Of a stretch of DNA of 64,000 bases, positions 54,877 to 63,952 are shown one piece after another. The stretch comes from Paraburkholderia saeva (lineage in GTDB: Bacteria > Pseudomonadota > Gammaproteobacteria > Burkholderiales > Burkholderiaceae), in the NCBI RefSeq assembly GCF_907164555.1, contig NZ_CAJQZC010000001.1, positions 310,001 through 374,000 on the forward strand. The letters are read 5' to 3'. The stretch's first letter is position 1. Each line of letters opens with the position of its first letter. A program made the position numbers and the translations under genes. Below the pieces are notes generated by a model that did no database searches, was not told the origin of the DNA, and saw nothing but the letters and a program-made list of their open reading frames with translations.

Positions 54877-55416
54877 ATGAGCTACCACGCTGACGGCACG
54901 TTCGCCGTGCATGCCTGCCGCGCGCTGCGACAAGCACCGGTGCGCCTTGCGCTTAATGCGCTCACGACTTGCGATGGCGCGCTGGTGAACGTCAGTCTGC
55001 GAGTGAAGGCCGGTGAAATCGTTGGGATTGCAGGTGCGCCGGGCAGTGGCCAGCGGGCGCTGGCGGACGCCTGCCTGGGCCTGCGCGCGGTGGAAGGCGG
55101 GTCGATCCGTTCGGAGCGCCCCGTGCGCGCAATTCAGGATGCGGCTGCGGCCGGTATTACTGGCGAGCCTTCCGGCATCTATATCGTCGACGAATCGACG
55201 GTGTGCGGCGAAGGTGTATCCGCACGGGCCGCCCGCCATCGGCGACTGCGTAAGCTGGCTGAACAGGGCGCCGCGATCCTGCTGATTTCTCCGGATTTGG
55301 ACGCGCTGATGGCTCTTTCACATCGCCTTCCGGTGATGCGCGAAGGTCGCCTCGTCGCGGAATTCGAACGTCCCGATTTTCACGAGCCGTCCATCCTTGA
55401 ATACTTCTCTCATTGA
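54877..55416 (+). CDS. Truncated ABC ATPase (sugar/Bmp-type) lacking signature motif
   Basis: 179 residues, GGAGGAAG before ATG 54877. The start matches the second ATPase of RbsA/YufO-type importers: VNVSLRVKAGEIVGIAGAPG at ~38-57, then a P-loop with Gln in place of Lys (GAPGSGQR). Walker B is IYIVDE at ~101-106 and the end has ILLISPDLDALMALSHR. The region with the Q-loop and LSGG(NQQ)K signature is absent, a deletion of some 100 residues, so it cannot be a normal transporter ATPase. The frame is open and well started, so it may be a relic or a new regulatory protein. Confidence 0.7.
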   Translation: MSYHADGTFAVHACRALRQAPVRLALNALTTCDGALVNVSLRVKAGEIVGIAGAPGSGQRALADACLGLRAVEGGSIRSERPVRAIQDAAAAGITGEPSGIYIVDESTVCGEGVSARAARHRRLRKLAEQGAAILLISPDLDALMALSHRLPVMREGRLVAEFERPDFHEPSILEYFSH

Positions 55417-55479
55417 GTCTGCGTCGGGGCACTGCAAAGGCGTCTGCGACGCCCCGCGTCGGCCGAAGGCGTCCCCATC

Positions 55480-56460
55480 ATGAGTCCACAACTGGCAGTT
55501 TTCGAAGATCTGCGTAGCTGGCTAAGCACAGGCCACCGCGCGGTCCTGCTGACGCTGATCCACGCCTGGCCATCGTCGTCGCGCCCATGCGGCGCGTTAT
55601 GCGCGATCCGCGAGGATGGGCGGCTTTCCGGTTCGGTGTCAGGCGGTCTGATCGAAGACGAATTGATCGATCTGGTCCGCGCCGGGACTTATTGGAACCG
55701 GCCGCCGCGCCTGTTGCGCTATACCAGTGATTCAGACGACCCGTCGGTCAGCCGGTTGCCTGCAGGTGCGCACCTGACGCTCGCACTGGAGCCGGCGCCG
55801 CAACTGGACGACGCGGTCGCGGTGACCGATGCCTTGCGCGCGCGCCGCGTGGTCGCGCGGGAACTCGATCTGCAAACTGGACTCGTGCGTCATCGTCTGT
55901 TGCACGCGACGGCGAGCGGCGCGATCAACGCTGGCCCTGATACTGTGCGCACCGTTCTGCAGCCATCCTGGCGGGTGTGGCCCGTGGGTAAGACGCCGGG
56001 CGCGCAGATCGTGCGGCGACTCGCGCGCTTCGTGAACTTCGAGGTCGTGGACGCCGACGCGGACCTGCTGGCCGTGGCGGCCGGCTCCGCCTCCCAGGCC
56101 GATAATGGTTGGAATGGCACGATGGTGGACGCAGAACAGATCGAACTCGCCGATCTCGACCCCCTGACTATCGCATTGGTCTTCGACGATGTGCCGCAGC
56201 GTCTGAAGGCCGTCCTGAGCGATGCGGTTACCGCCGCACAGGCGCGCTCATGCGTGCAGGTCCAACCCGAATCGATGTCGGGCGCCACTCTGTCCACGGA
56301 AGGCGCTTCCAGAGTGTTTGTGTCGCCCGGACGGACGCCTGAGGAGATTGCCGTAATGGCGGTCGCCGCGCTGATCGAGCTGCGTGCGGCACCACGTGCG
56401 CAAAGCGATGGCCGGCGCGTGCCGGATGCGGCGTGGCTGGAAGCTGAGCCAGTGGTATAG
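55480..56460 (+). CDS. XdhC-family protein with altered Cys motif
   Basis: 326 residues. XdhC/CoxI pattern: CGALCAIREDGRLSGSVSGG at ~38-57, RLPAGAHLTLALEPAP, and a second domain with PGRTPEEIAVMAVAALIELR at the end. XdhC proteins carry and insert the molybdenum cofactor for xanthine-dehydrogenase-type enzymes. The usual Cys after SGG (GGCVE) is Leu here (GGLIEDE), and no molybdo-enzyme is seen nearby, so its client is unclear. It lies 63 bp after the ATPase-like gene and 170 bp before the HpaB-like gene. Confidence 0.8.
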   Translation: MSPQLAVFEDLRSWLSTGHRAVLLTLIHAWPSSSRPCGALCAIREDGRLSGSVSGGLIEDELIDLVRAGTYWNRPPRLLRYTSDSDDPSVSRLPAGAHLTLALEPAPQLDDAVAVTDALRARRVVARELDLQTGLVRHRLLHATASGAINAGPDTVRTVLQPSWRVWPVGKTPGAQIVRRLARFVNFEVVDADADLLAVAAGSASQADNGWNGTMVDAEQIELADLDPLTIALVFDDVPQRLKAVLSDAVTAAQARSCVQVQPESMSGATLSTEGASRVFVSPGRTPEEIAVMAVAALIELRAAPRAQSDGRRVPDAAWLEAEPVV

Positions 56461-56630
56461 GGTTACTGCCGACATTACTCTAAGGTTATTCAAGCGGCGT
56501 GTTTTTTCATTCGACAGTAATGTTTTGATTGGCGAAGATCTACCCATCGATGAAGCCCGCACGGCTGACCTGTTTTCAAATGATTGCCAGTCTGCCAAGC
56601 AGCAGACGATGTACCGACGGAGACGGATAG

Positions 56631-58181
56631 ATGTCCGAAAATTTGCACAACGCCGATAACAAAGCCTTTATTCCTTTCACCGGCGCGGAATTCCTGAAGA
56701 GCCTCGACGACGGCCGTGAGGTCTGGATTTACGGTGAGCGTGTGAAAAATGTCGCGGAACATCCGGCGTTTCGCAATTCGGCACGCATGATCGCGCGGAT
56801 GTATGACGCGCTGCATGATCCGAAGCGCAAGGAAATCCTGACCACGCCGACCGAGTGGGGCGGCTTCACACAGCGTTTCTTTCGCGCGCCGCACACAGTG
56901 GCCGAGCAGGTCGCGCAACGTGACGCCATTGCTGAATGGCAGCGCTGCGCATGGGGTTGGATGGGCCGCTCGCCGGACTACAAAGGCTCGTTCCTCGGCA
57001 CGCTCGGCGCGAACGCGCAGTTCTACAAGGGCTTCGAAGAGAACGCCACGCGTTGGTACCGCAAGGCGCAGGAGCGCACCTGGTACGTGAATCACGCGAT
57101 CATGAATCCGCCGGTCGATCGCGATCTGCCGCCGTCGGAGTCCTCGGACGTGTTCGTGCGGGTGGTGAAGGAAACCGATGCCGGCATTTATGTGAGCGGC
57201 GCGAAGGTGGTGGCGACGGGATCGGCGCTCACGCACTACACCTTCATTGCGCACATTGCACAGGTGCCGGTACAGGACCCCAAGTTTTGCCCGGTCTTCA
57301 TCATGCCGACCAATGCGCCAGGCGTGAAGCTGCTGTGTCGCGTGTCGAACGAATATCGCGCTGCGGTGCTCGGCAGCCCCTTCGACTATCCGCTCTCGAG
57401 CCGCCTAGACGAAAACGACGCGATCCTTGTGATGGACAACGTGTTCATCCCGTGGGAAGACGTGTTCATGCACGGCGATGTCGAGCAAGCGAACAAGTTC
57501 AACACGGGTTCGGGCTTCCTCGAGCGGGCGTCGATGCATGGTTGCACGCGCTTCGCCGTGAAGATGGATTTCATCGTCGGGTTGCTGACGCGTGCTCTGG
57601 AAATCACGGGTGCGAAGAGTTTCTTCGGCGTGCAGGCGCAGTTGGGCGAAGTGATCGCATGGCGCAACACGTTCTGGGCATTGTCCGACGCCATGGCCAA
57701 GAGCGAGGTGCCCTGGAACGACATGATTCGCCCCGACCCGCATTTCGCTGGCGCGTATCGCGTGTTGAATCAGGAAGCAATGCCGCGCGTGAAGAACATC
57801 ATCGAGCAGGTGGTGGCGAGCGGTTTGATCTATCTGAACTCGCATGCCAACGACTTCAAGGTGCCGGAGATTCGCGGCTATCTGGACCGCTATGTGCGCG
57901 GCTCGGGCGGCGCTGACGCCGAAGAACGCGTGAAGGTGATGAAGATGCTGTGGGATGCGATCGGCACCGAGTTCGGCGCACGCCACGAGCTTTATGAAAT
58001 CAACTACATCGGCAGTAACGATGTGACGCGTCTCACCAATCTGTATGCGGCGCAGGGCAGCGGCAATCTCGATCGCTTCAAGGCGTTCGCGCAATCGGCC
58101 ATGGACGAGTACGACCTCAATGGCTGGACCGTCCCCGACCTGGTGAATCCGGATGACGTCAGCATCCTGACGCGCCGGTAA
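56631..58181 (+). CDS. 4-hydroxyphenylacetate 3-monooxygenase-type oxygenase (HpaB family)
   Basis: 516 residues with GGAG before the ATG. The HpaB fold is clear: EWGGFTQRFFRAPHTVAEQ, GRSPDYKGSFLGT at ~110-122, NHAIMNPPVDRD at ~155-166, GSALTHYTFI, then VFIPWEDVF and a C-terminal IGTEFGARHELYEINYIGS. Such enzymes hydroxylate phenols ortho using reduced FAD supplied by a separate flavin reductase, which is the next gene. The exact phenol cannot be told from sequence alone. It starts the core catabolic run. Confidence 0.9.
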   Translation: MSENLHNADNKAFIPFTGAEFLKSLDDGREVWIYGERVKNVAEHPAFRNSARMIARMYDALHDPKRKEILTTPTEWGGFTQRFFRAPHTVAEQVAQRDAIAEWQRCAWGWMGRSPDYKGSFLGTLGANAQFYKGFEENATRWYRKAQERTWYVNHAIMNPPVDRDLPPSESSDVFVRVVKETDAGIYVSGAKVVATGSALTHYTFIAHIAQVPVQDPKFCPVFIMPTNAPGVKLLCRVSNEYRAAVLGSPFDYPLSSRLDENDAILVMDNVFIPWEDVFMHGDVEQANKFNTGSGFLERASMHGCTRFAVKMDFIVGLLTRALEITGAKSFFGVQAQLGEVIAWRNTFWALSDAMAKSEVPWNDMIRPDPHFAGAYRVLNQEAMPRVKNIIEQVVASGLIYLNSHANDFKVPEIRGYLDRYVRGSGGADAEERVKVMKMLWDAIGTEFGARHELYEINYIGSNDVTRLTNLYAAQGSGNLDRFKAFAQSAMDEYDLNGWTVPDLVNPDDVSILTRR

Positions 58182-58218
58182 AGCGCGCGCGATAACGGAT
58201 GAGTGGAGAAGACGAACT

Positions 58219-58776
58219 ATGTTGCAAAGCATGACATCGCGCCCACCCGCAAGCGACGCCTTGCGCCAGGGTGCAAGCACGGACGAACAGACCACACCGG
58301 CTTTCACCGCGCGTGAGTTCCGCAACGCGATGGGCCAGTTCGCGACGGGCGTCGTGGTGATTTCGACCGAAATCGGCGGCGAGCCGCATGCGATGACCGC
58401 CAATGCGTTCATGTCCGGTTCGCTGGAACCGCCGCTCGTGCTGGTATCGGTTGCCTGCACGGCGCGCATGCACGAGAAGATCCGGAATGCGGGCATGTTC
58501 GGAATCAGCGTGTTGGCGCATGGTCAGGACGACATCAGCCAGCATTTCGCGGGCAAGCCTTCGGAGCGCTACGCGCCGGTGTTCGAGCGCGTGGGTGGTG
58601 TGCCGGTGATCGAAGGCGCGGCGGTGCGTCTTGCCGCGCAGTTGCGGCATGCGTATCCGTGCGGCGATCACACGTTGTTCGTCGGCGAGGTGCACGAGAT
58701 GTTCACGCACACCGACGCGCCGCAACCACTTCTGTTTCATGCGGGCCGGTATGGCCGGCTCGCCGAGTCGAACTGA
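58219..58776 (+). CDS. Flavin reductase (HpaC-like)
   Basis: 185 residues. The flavin reductase domain begins FRNAMGQFATGVVVISTEIGG and contains AMTANAFMSGSLEPPLVLVS and a C-terminal CGDHTLFVGEVHEMFTH. It supplies reduced flavin to the oxygenase encoded just upstream (37 bp gap), making a two-component monooxygenase. The first ~25 residues are a poorly conserved extension. Confidence 0.92.
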   Translation: MLQSMTSRPPASDALRQGASTDEQTTPAFTAREFRNAMGQFATGVVVISTEIGGEPHAMTANAFMSGSLEPPLVLVSVACTARMHEKIRNAGMFGISVLAHGQDDISQHFAGKPSERYAPVFERVGGVPVIEGAAVRLAAQLRHAYPCGDHTLFVGEVHEMFTHTDAPQPLLFHAGRYGRLAESN

Positions 58777-58823
58777 ACGCGCATCGCCGCATCATCTGAT
58801 TACGCACATTTAAAGTGACTGCC

Positions 58824-59756
58824 ATGCCAACAGCAATCGACATCGCGCAGGTGACCTACGAGGCACCGGATCTCGCCCTGATGGAGCGCTTCATGACCGA
58901 TTTTGGTTTGACGCGCGCCGACGGCGATGCTCACACGTTGTACATGCGCGGCGCGGGACGTCAGCATCATCTGCACGTCACGCGTCGTGCCGAGCGCGCG
59001 CGTTTTGCCGGTGCGAGCCTCGAAGTCGCGAGCCGCGCGGAACTCGACGAACTGGCCGCGCTCCCGGGATCTTCGCCCGTGACGGCGAGCGACGAGCCGG
59101 GCGGCGGCTGGCTCGTGCGCATGACAATGCCCGACGGATTTGCGATCGATGCGATGTGGGGCCGCGCCTCGTCTCCCGCGGTCGAGCTGCGCGAACCCAA
59201 CGCGCTCAACGACGCCGTTCGCAAGCCGCGTGTGAATGCGTCGGTGCGAGTGAAGCGTGCGCCGTGCGAGGCCTTGCGTCTCGGTCACTTCGTCCTGCAC
59301 GTGAGCAATCACGACGAGTCGGTGAAGTGGCTCACCGAGCGCTTCAATCTTCTGCCATCCGATCATTTTGGATTGCCTGGAGAAGAGGCGCGGATTTTCG
59401 GCACGTTCCTGCGCTTCAATCGTGGCGCTGAACTCGTCGATCATCACAGCATCCTCGTGCTGCAGTCGGAGAAGGTCGGTTTGCACCATTGCTCGTTTGA
59501 GGTCACCGATCTCGATGCGGTGATGGGCGCGCACGACTATCTCCTCTCGCAAGGCTGGACACTCGATGTCGGCGTTGGACGTCATCTGATGGGCAGCCAG
59601 ATTTTCGACTACTGGAAAGACCCGTTCGGGTTCCGCGTCGAACACTACACCGACGGCGACGTCGTCGATGCGACGCACCAGCCGGGTGTCTTTACCGGCA
59701 CTGCCGCCGAAACTACGCAATGGGGCATGGAGCCGCCGCTGGAATTCTTCCAGTAA
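58824..59756 (+). CDS. VOC-family extradiol-type ring-cleavage dioxygenase
   Basis: 310 residues from ATG 58824 (a GTG at 58815 is possible). It has two vicinal-oxygen-chelate modules. The metal triad is visible in the second: H155 in RLGHFVLHV, H221 or H222 in LHHCSFEV and E273 in FRVEHYTDGD, as in type I extradiol dioxygenases. It would open the catechol made by the monooxygenase next to a hydroxyl (meta cleavage). Length and domain order match the family. Confidence 0.85.
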   Translation: MPTAIDIAQVTYEAPDLALMERFMTDFGLTRADGDAHTLYMRGAGRQHHLHVTRRAERARFAGASLEVASRAELDELAALPGSSPVTASDEPGGGWLVRMTMPDGFAIDAMWGRASSPAVELREPNALNDAVRKPRVNASVRVKRAPCEALRLGHFVLHVSNHDESVKWLTERFNLLPSDHFGLPGEEARIFGTFLRFNRGAELVDHHSILVLQSEKVGLHHCSFEVTDLDAVMGAHDYLLSQGWTLDVGVGRHLMGSQIFDYWKDPFGFRVEHYTDGDVVDATHQPGVFTGTAAETTQWGMEPPLEFFQ

Positions 59757-59851
59757 AGCCCTAACACCGCAAACCCGCGTCACTGCGCGTTCTGAACGGC
59801 CGTTTCATCCCGGCCGGGGGCGCGCTCACGCCTGAATCGAGCGAATACCTG

Positions 59852-60619
59852 ATGATCACAACGCAATTGGACCCCAGTCCGGCGGCCGTGCCGCTCCCGG
59901 AAGAGACCCGCGCACGTTTGATGAAAGTAGGTTCCGCCAATGTCGCGAACGTGCTGCTCAAGCACGGTTTTCGCAATGTCTATCTGCTCGGTGTCGCGCC
60001 GCTCGCGCCTGAGCAGGGGCAACTGGTGGGCCGCGCCTACACGCTGCGCTTCATGCCGGCCCGCGAGGACGTCGACTCGATGGCGAACTATGGCCGCGAC
60101 GACAACAAGCATCGCCGGGCGATCGAAGAGTGTCCGCCGGGCGCGGTGCTCGTGATCGACGCGATGGGCAGCACACGCTCCGCCGCGATGGGCGACATGA
60201 TGGCCGCGCGCCTGAAGCAACGAGGCGTGGCTGGCGTCGTCACTGACGGCGGCTATCGCGACGCTCCGGCGATCCGCGAAACCGGCTTGCCCTGCTACCA
60301 GAAGCAGGCGGCGCCGCCCGCCACGCCGATCGCGATGCATCCGGTCGAACTCGACGGACCGGTTGGCTGCGCGGGCGTTGCGATCTATCCGGGCGACGTG
60401 ATTGTCGGCGACGCGGAAGGCGTCGTCGCGATTCCTGCCGCGCTGGTCGACGAAGTCGCGGCGCAGGCGCTCGACGCCGTCGAATACGAAGCGTTTGCGG
60501 CGCTGCATATCGCGCGCGGCCGCTCGATCTTTGGCCTCTTTCCCGCGACGCCGGAAAGCCGGTCTGAATATGACCAATGGGTGGCCGCCGGCCGTCCATC
60601 ACTGGAGGATGCGCAATGA
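59852..60619 (+). CDS. RraA-family aldolase-like protein
   Basis: 255 residues. RraA/HMG-aldolase hallmarks: VANVLLKHGFRNVYL at the start, GDMMAARLKQRGVAGVVTDG with RD four residues later (the metal and substrate site G-D-x20-R-D) at ~112-135, and GDVIVGDAEGVVAIP. In catabolic operons this family acts as 4-hydroxy-4-methyl- or 4-carboxy-4-hydroxy-2-oxoadipate aldolase, or oxaloacetate decarboxylase. It suits a final cleavage of the ring-opened product. A true RNase E regulator would be shorter (~160 residues). Confidence 0.82.
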   Translation: MITTQLDPSPAAVPLPEETRARLMKVGSANVANVLLKHGFRNVYLLGVAPLAPEQGQLVGRAYTLRFMPAREDVDSMANYGRDDNKHRRAIEECPPGAVLVIDAMGSTRSAAMGDMMAARLKQRGVAGVVTDGGYRDAPAIRETGLPCYQKQAAPPATPIAMHPVELDGPVGCAGVAIYPGDVIVGDAEGVVAIPAALVDEVAAQALDAVEYEAFAALHIARGRSIFGLFPATPESRSEYDQWVAAGRPSLEDAQ

Positions 60620-61059
60620 CGCCCGACGTCAACACGATGAAGCCGCTCGAAGTGCTGATCCGCACGCAGGAGCTCGATCCGGCGCAATGGATCGACTTTC
60701 CTGAATACGGGTTTCGTCAGTACTTCCTGTGGAAAAACACCGAAACGGGCGCGAGCATCGCGTTGCTCGAATACGAGAAGGGCGGCCGCATTCCGGTGAA
60801 GCATAAGCATGCATCCAATCAGTTCATGTACTGCCTCGAAGGCGATTACGAGTACACGGACGTGAGCCTGCGTTTGCGCCCCGGCTCGTTTTACATGAAC
60901 CCGAAGGGCAATCCGCACGGACCGACCATCGCACACGAGCGTAGCGTGCTGATCGAAATCTATGACGGCCCGCACTACGACGAGAAGCCCGTGTTTCATA
61001 CGGACGAAACCATTGGCGGATTCCTGTCGAAAAACGCCCCACTGGATGAGGATGCGTAA
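60616..61059 (+). CDS. Cupin-domain protein
   Basis: 147 residues, ATG overlapping the previous stop by 4 bp. Cupin motif 1: KHKHASNQFMYCLEGDYEYTD at ~71-91 and motif 2: PGSFYMNPKGNPHGP at ~99-113, with His and Glu that can hold a metal. It could be an isomerase, a small dioxygenase or a stabilising protein of the pathway; sequence alone does not decide. Confidence 0.82.
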   Translation: MTPDVNTMKPLEVLIRTQELDPAQWIDFPEYGFRQYFLWKNTETGASIALLEYEKGGRIPVKHKHASNQFMYCLEGDYEYTDVSLRLRPGSFYMNPKGNPHGPTIAHERSVLIEIYDGPHYDEKPVFHTDETIGGFLSKNAPLDEDA

Positions 61060-61108
61060 GCGCCTCGATGCGCTGCGTACCTGTTAATCCTTTCACGAGA
61101 GAACCACG

Positions 61109-62638
61109 ATGTTTGATGCAAAAACTATCCTCGAGGCGGCTGGCGTTGCACGCGTGCAGTCAGGCGCCTACGTTCCCCACGCGGGTTGGACCGCAACGCA
61201 AGGCCGCGCGACCTTCGACGTCACCTGTCCCGCGGACGGCGAAACTTATGCGCGTATTGCCGGCGCTACCGAAGCCGAATACGAATCCATCGCGCAGGCG
61301 GCCGTCGCCGCACAGCGTAAGTGGCGCATGGTACCGGCGCCACGTCGAGGCGAGCTGGTGCATCGCATTGGCGAACTGATCGCGCAGAACATGGAGACGC
61401 TCGCCGCGGTCGTCGCGCTCGATACCGGCAAGTCGCTCATGGAAGCACGCGGCGAGCTGAAAGAGTGCGTGGACATGGCGACGCTCGCCGCCGGTCAGTC
61501 CCGGATGCTCTTCGGTTTCACGCAGCAATCACAGCGCGCGAAACACCGCATGTATGACCAGTGGCTGCCGCTCGGCGTCGCCGCTGTGATTTCCGCCTAC
61601 AACTTCCCCGCGGCAGTGTGGGCGCAAAACGGTTTTCTGGCTGCAATCGGCGGGAATACGGTGATCTGGAAGCCGAGCCCCAAGGTGCCGTTGACTGCGA
61701 TTGCGATCCAGAACATTGCGAATCAGGCGATGAAGGAAATGGACTGCGAAGGCGTCTTTTCACTCTTCATTCCCGAGAGCAACGAGGTGGCCGAGCTGAT
61801 CGTCACCGACCCGCGCATTGCACTCGTGTCGTTCACGGGTTCGTCGCAGGTGGGCCGCAAGGTGGCCAACATCGTTGGCGGCACGCTGGGACGGCGCTAC
61901 ATGCTCGAGTGTTCGGGTAACAACGGTTGCATCGTCGACGAAACCGCGGATCTGAAGCTCGCGGCGCGCAGCATCACGTTCGGCGTAGTCGGTACGACCG
62001 GCCAGCGTTGCACCAGCACGCGCCGCGTGATCGCGCATCGCAGCGTGGTCCGTGAGCTGACTGAGTTGCTGAAACAATCGTTCGCGCAGATCAAGGTAGG
62101 CGATCCGCGTGAGCAGGACGCCGTGGTCGGTCCGTTGATCGATCGTGCCGCCGTCGGCGACTTCGCCAACGCAATCACGATGGCGCGCGAACTGGGCGGC
62201 AACGTGGTGTATGGCGGCAAGCGGATCGACCGTCCTGGCTACTACGTCGAGCCGACCATCGTCACCGGTGTTCAGCCGCAATGGCAATGCGTGCAGCACG
62301 AGACCTTCGCGCCAATTCTCTACGTGATGGTCTACGACGATCTCGAAGAAGCACTACGCATTCACAACGACGTACCGCAAGGGCTTGCGTCGGGCATTCA
62401 CAGTATGCATCTGGGCAACATCGAACTGTTTCTTTCGGCAGCGGGCAGCGACTGCGGCATCGCCAAGGTCAACATGGGCACGACCGGTGCGGATGTCGGC
62501 GCGGCGTTCGGCGGCGAGAAAGAAACAGGTGGTGGCCGTACGGCGGGATCGGACGCGTGGAAAGGCTACATGCGACGCCAGAGCGTCTGCGTGAACTGGG
62601 GCGGTCAATCGCCCTGGGATGCACGCATCAAGCTCTGA
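61109..62638 (+). CDS. Aldehyde dehydrogenase, ALDH7-like
   Basis: 509 residues. The ALDH fold shows AYNFPAAVWAQNGFLA, base region MLECSGNNGCIVDE (E in place of the usual ELGG) and catalytic Cys in GTTGQRCTSTRR. CSGNN and QRCTSTRR are of the ALDH7/aminoadipic-semialdehyde type. It would oxidise the semialdehyde released by meta cleavage. GAGAGAACC lies before the ATG; 49 bp after the cupin gene. Confidence 0.9.
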   Translation: MFDAKTILEAAGVARVQSGAYVPHAGWTATQGRATFDVTCPADGETYARIAGATEAEYESIAQAAVAAQRKWRMVPAPRRGELVHRIGELIAQNMETLAAVVALDTGKSLMEARGELKECVDMATLAAGQSRMLFGFTQQSQRAKHRMYDQWLPLGVAAVISAYNFPAAVWAQNGFLAAIGGNTVIWKPSPKVPLTAIAIQNIANQAMKEMDCEGVFSLFIPESNEVAELIVTDPRIALVSFTGSSQVGRKVANIVGGTLGRRYMLECSGNNGCIVDETADLKLAARSITFGVVGTTGQRCTSTRRVIAHRSVVRELTELLKQSFAQIKVGDPREQDAVVGPLIDRAAVGDFANAITMARELGGNVVYGGKRIDRPGYYVEPTIVTGVQPQWQCVQHETFAPILYVMVYDDLEEALRIHNDVPQGLASGIHSMHLGNIELFLSAAGSDCGIAKVNMGTTGADVGAAFGGEKETGGGRTAGSDAWKGYMRRQSVCVNWGGQSPWDARIKL

Positions 62639-62674
62639 ACCAACCGATTACCGAACTATCAGGAGAGTGCCGCA

Positions 62675-63088
62675 ATGGCAGCCAAGAAGGAACGCATCAT
62701 TTCTGCGGCCGTGAACGAACCGCCCGCGCAACTCTGGTCGAACTGTCTGCGCGTGGGCGATGTTGCTTACGTGTCGGGCATGACCTCGCGCGGGCCGGAT
62801 CGCGAGAGCGTGCTCGGCGATAACGAATACGAGCAGGCCAAAGTCGTGTTCCAGAAGATCAAGGACATGGTGGAAGCTGCGGGCGGTGTGATGGACGACG
62901 TCGTGAAGATGACGATTTTCGTTACGCGTATCGGTCACAACACGGAAGTGTGGCGCGCTCGCAAGGAGTTCTTCACAGGTGATTTTCCCGCCTGCACGCT
63001 GGTTGAAGTGCGCTCGCTCGCGAAGCCGGAGATCCTGCTGGAGATCGAGGCTATCGCGCATATCGGATGCTCGGCGAACAAGGACTGA
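62675..63088 (+). CDS. RidA-family enamine/imine deaminase
   Basis: 137 residues, AGGAGAG before the ATG. RidA pattern: VGDVAYVSGMTSRG, DVVKMTIFVTRIG, and PACTLVEVRSLAKPEILLEIEAIA with the conserved acidic end. Members hydrolyse reactive enamines; in nitrogen-aromatic routes a relative is 2-aminomuconate deaminase. Its presence hints that the ring-cleavage product carries or forms an amine, but general detoxification is as likely. Confidence 0.85.
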   Translation: MAAKKERIISAAVNEPPAQLWSNCLRVGDVAYVSGMTSRGPDRESVLGDNEYEQAKVVFQKIKDMVEAAGGVMDDVVKMTIFVTRIGHNTEVWRARKEFFTGDFPACTLVEVRSLAKPEILLEIEAIAHIGCSANKD

Positions 63089-63091
63089 TCG

Positions 63092-63952
63092 ATGAAGCTG
63101 ATGTCTTATGTCACCTCGCAAGGCGCGAGCTATGGCCTCGTCGAAGGTGAACGGGTATACGACCTCGCGCTGCGTCTTGGGCCGTCGTGTCCGGATCTGA
63201 AGAGTGCGTTGGCGAATGATGCGCTTGCACGGATCGCTGGGCGTTTGATTGCGGGCGACGCGGATTTCCGCGTCAGCGACATCGTCTTCCTGCCGCTGAT
63301 TCCGAACCCGGGGCGGATCTTTTGCGTGGGTCTGAACTATAAGGCGCATCGCGAGGAAACGAACCGCGCGGATACGCCGGACCCGGTGCTGTTCATGCGC
63401 GGCGCGCAATCGCAGACTGGCCACGAACGGCCGCTGCTGTGCCCGATCGAATCGGACGCATTCGACTTCGAAGGCGAAATCGCGGCGGTGATCGGCACGG
63501 GCGGCCGACGTATCGACGAAGCGCGCGCGCTCACCCATGTGGCGGGACTGTCCTGCTACAACGATGGCTCGGTGCGTGACTGGCAGGCCCGCTCGACGCA
63601 GTGGACCGCCGGCAAAAACTTTCCGGCGACGGGTGCGTTCGGCCCGTGGCTGGTCACACCGGACGAATTGCCGCTGGATCGTGACATCTCGCTGGTGACG
63701 CGTCTGAACGGCAAGGAAGTGCAGCGCACGACGACCGACCTGATGACGTTCCCGCTCGCCAGGCTGGTTGCGTTCATTTCGACATTCACCACACTCGAAG
63801 CGGGCGACGTGATCGTGACGGGCACGCCGGGCGGTGTCGGCTTCAAGCGCACGCCACCCCTTTTCATGAAAGACGGCGATGTGGTCGAAGTCGAAGTGGA
63901 CGGTATTGGAACGTTGCGCAATCCGGTGATCAAAGAGCGGCGCGCGGCGTGA
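63092..63952 (+). CDS. Fumarylacetoacetate hydrolase-family protein
   Basis: 286 residues; AAGGA 8 nt before ATG 63092, 3 bp after the RidA stop. FAH-fold: RIFCVGLNYKAHREET, metal ligands in FDFEGEIAAVIG at ~128-139, NDGSVRDWQ and GTPGGVGFKR. In aromatic pathways this family decarboxylates, isomerises or hydrates the muconate or 2-oxo-enoate intermediate. It is the last gene of the operon in the window; the final 48 bp show nothing further. Confidence 0.9.
   Translation: MKLMSYVTSQGASYGLVEGERVYDLALRLGPSCPDLKSALANDALARIAGRLIAGDADFRVSDIVFLPLIPNPGRIFCVGLNYKAHREETNRADTPDPVLFMRGAQSQTGHERPLLCPIESDAFDFEGEIAAVIGTGGRRIDEARALTHVAGLSCYNDGSVRDWQARSTQWTAGKNFPATGAFGPWLVTPDELPLDRDISLVTRLNGKEVQRTTTDLMTFPLARLVAFISTFTTLEAGDVIVTGTPGGVGFKRTPPLFMKDGDVVEVEVDGIGTLRNPVIKERRAA

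Noticed and set aside
56936-57916. 326-codon frame overlapping the HpaB-like gene
   Set aside because: Other frame of a clear HpaB-family gene; Arg/Ala-rich shadow composition.
57405-58496. 363-codon minus-strand frame
   Set aside because: Antisense to HpaB-like and flavin reductase genes; no domain.
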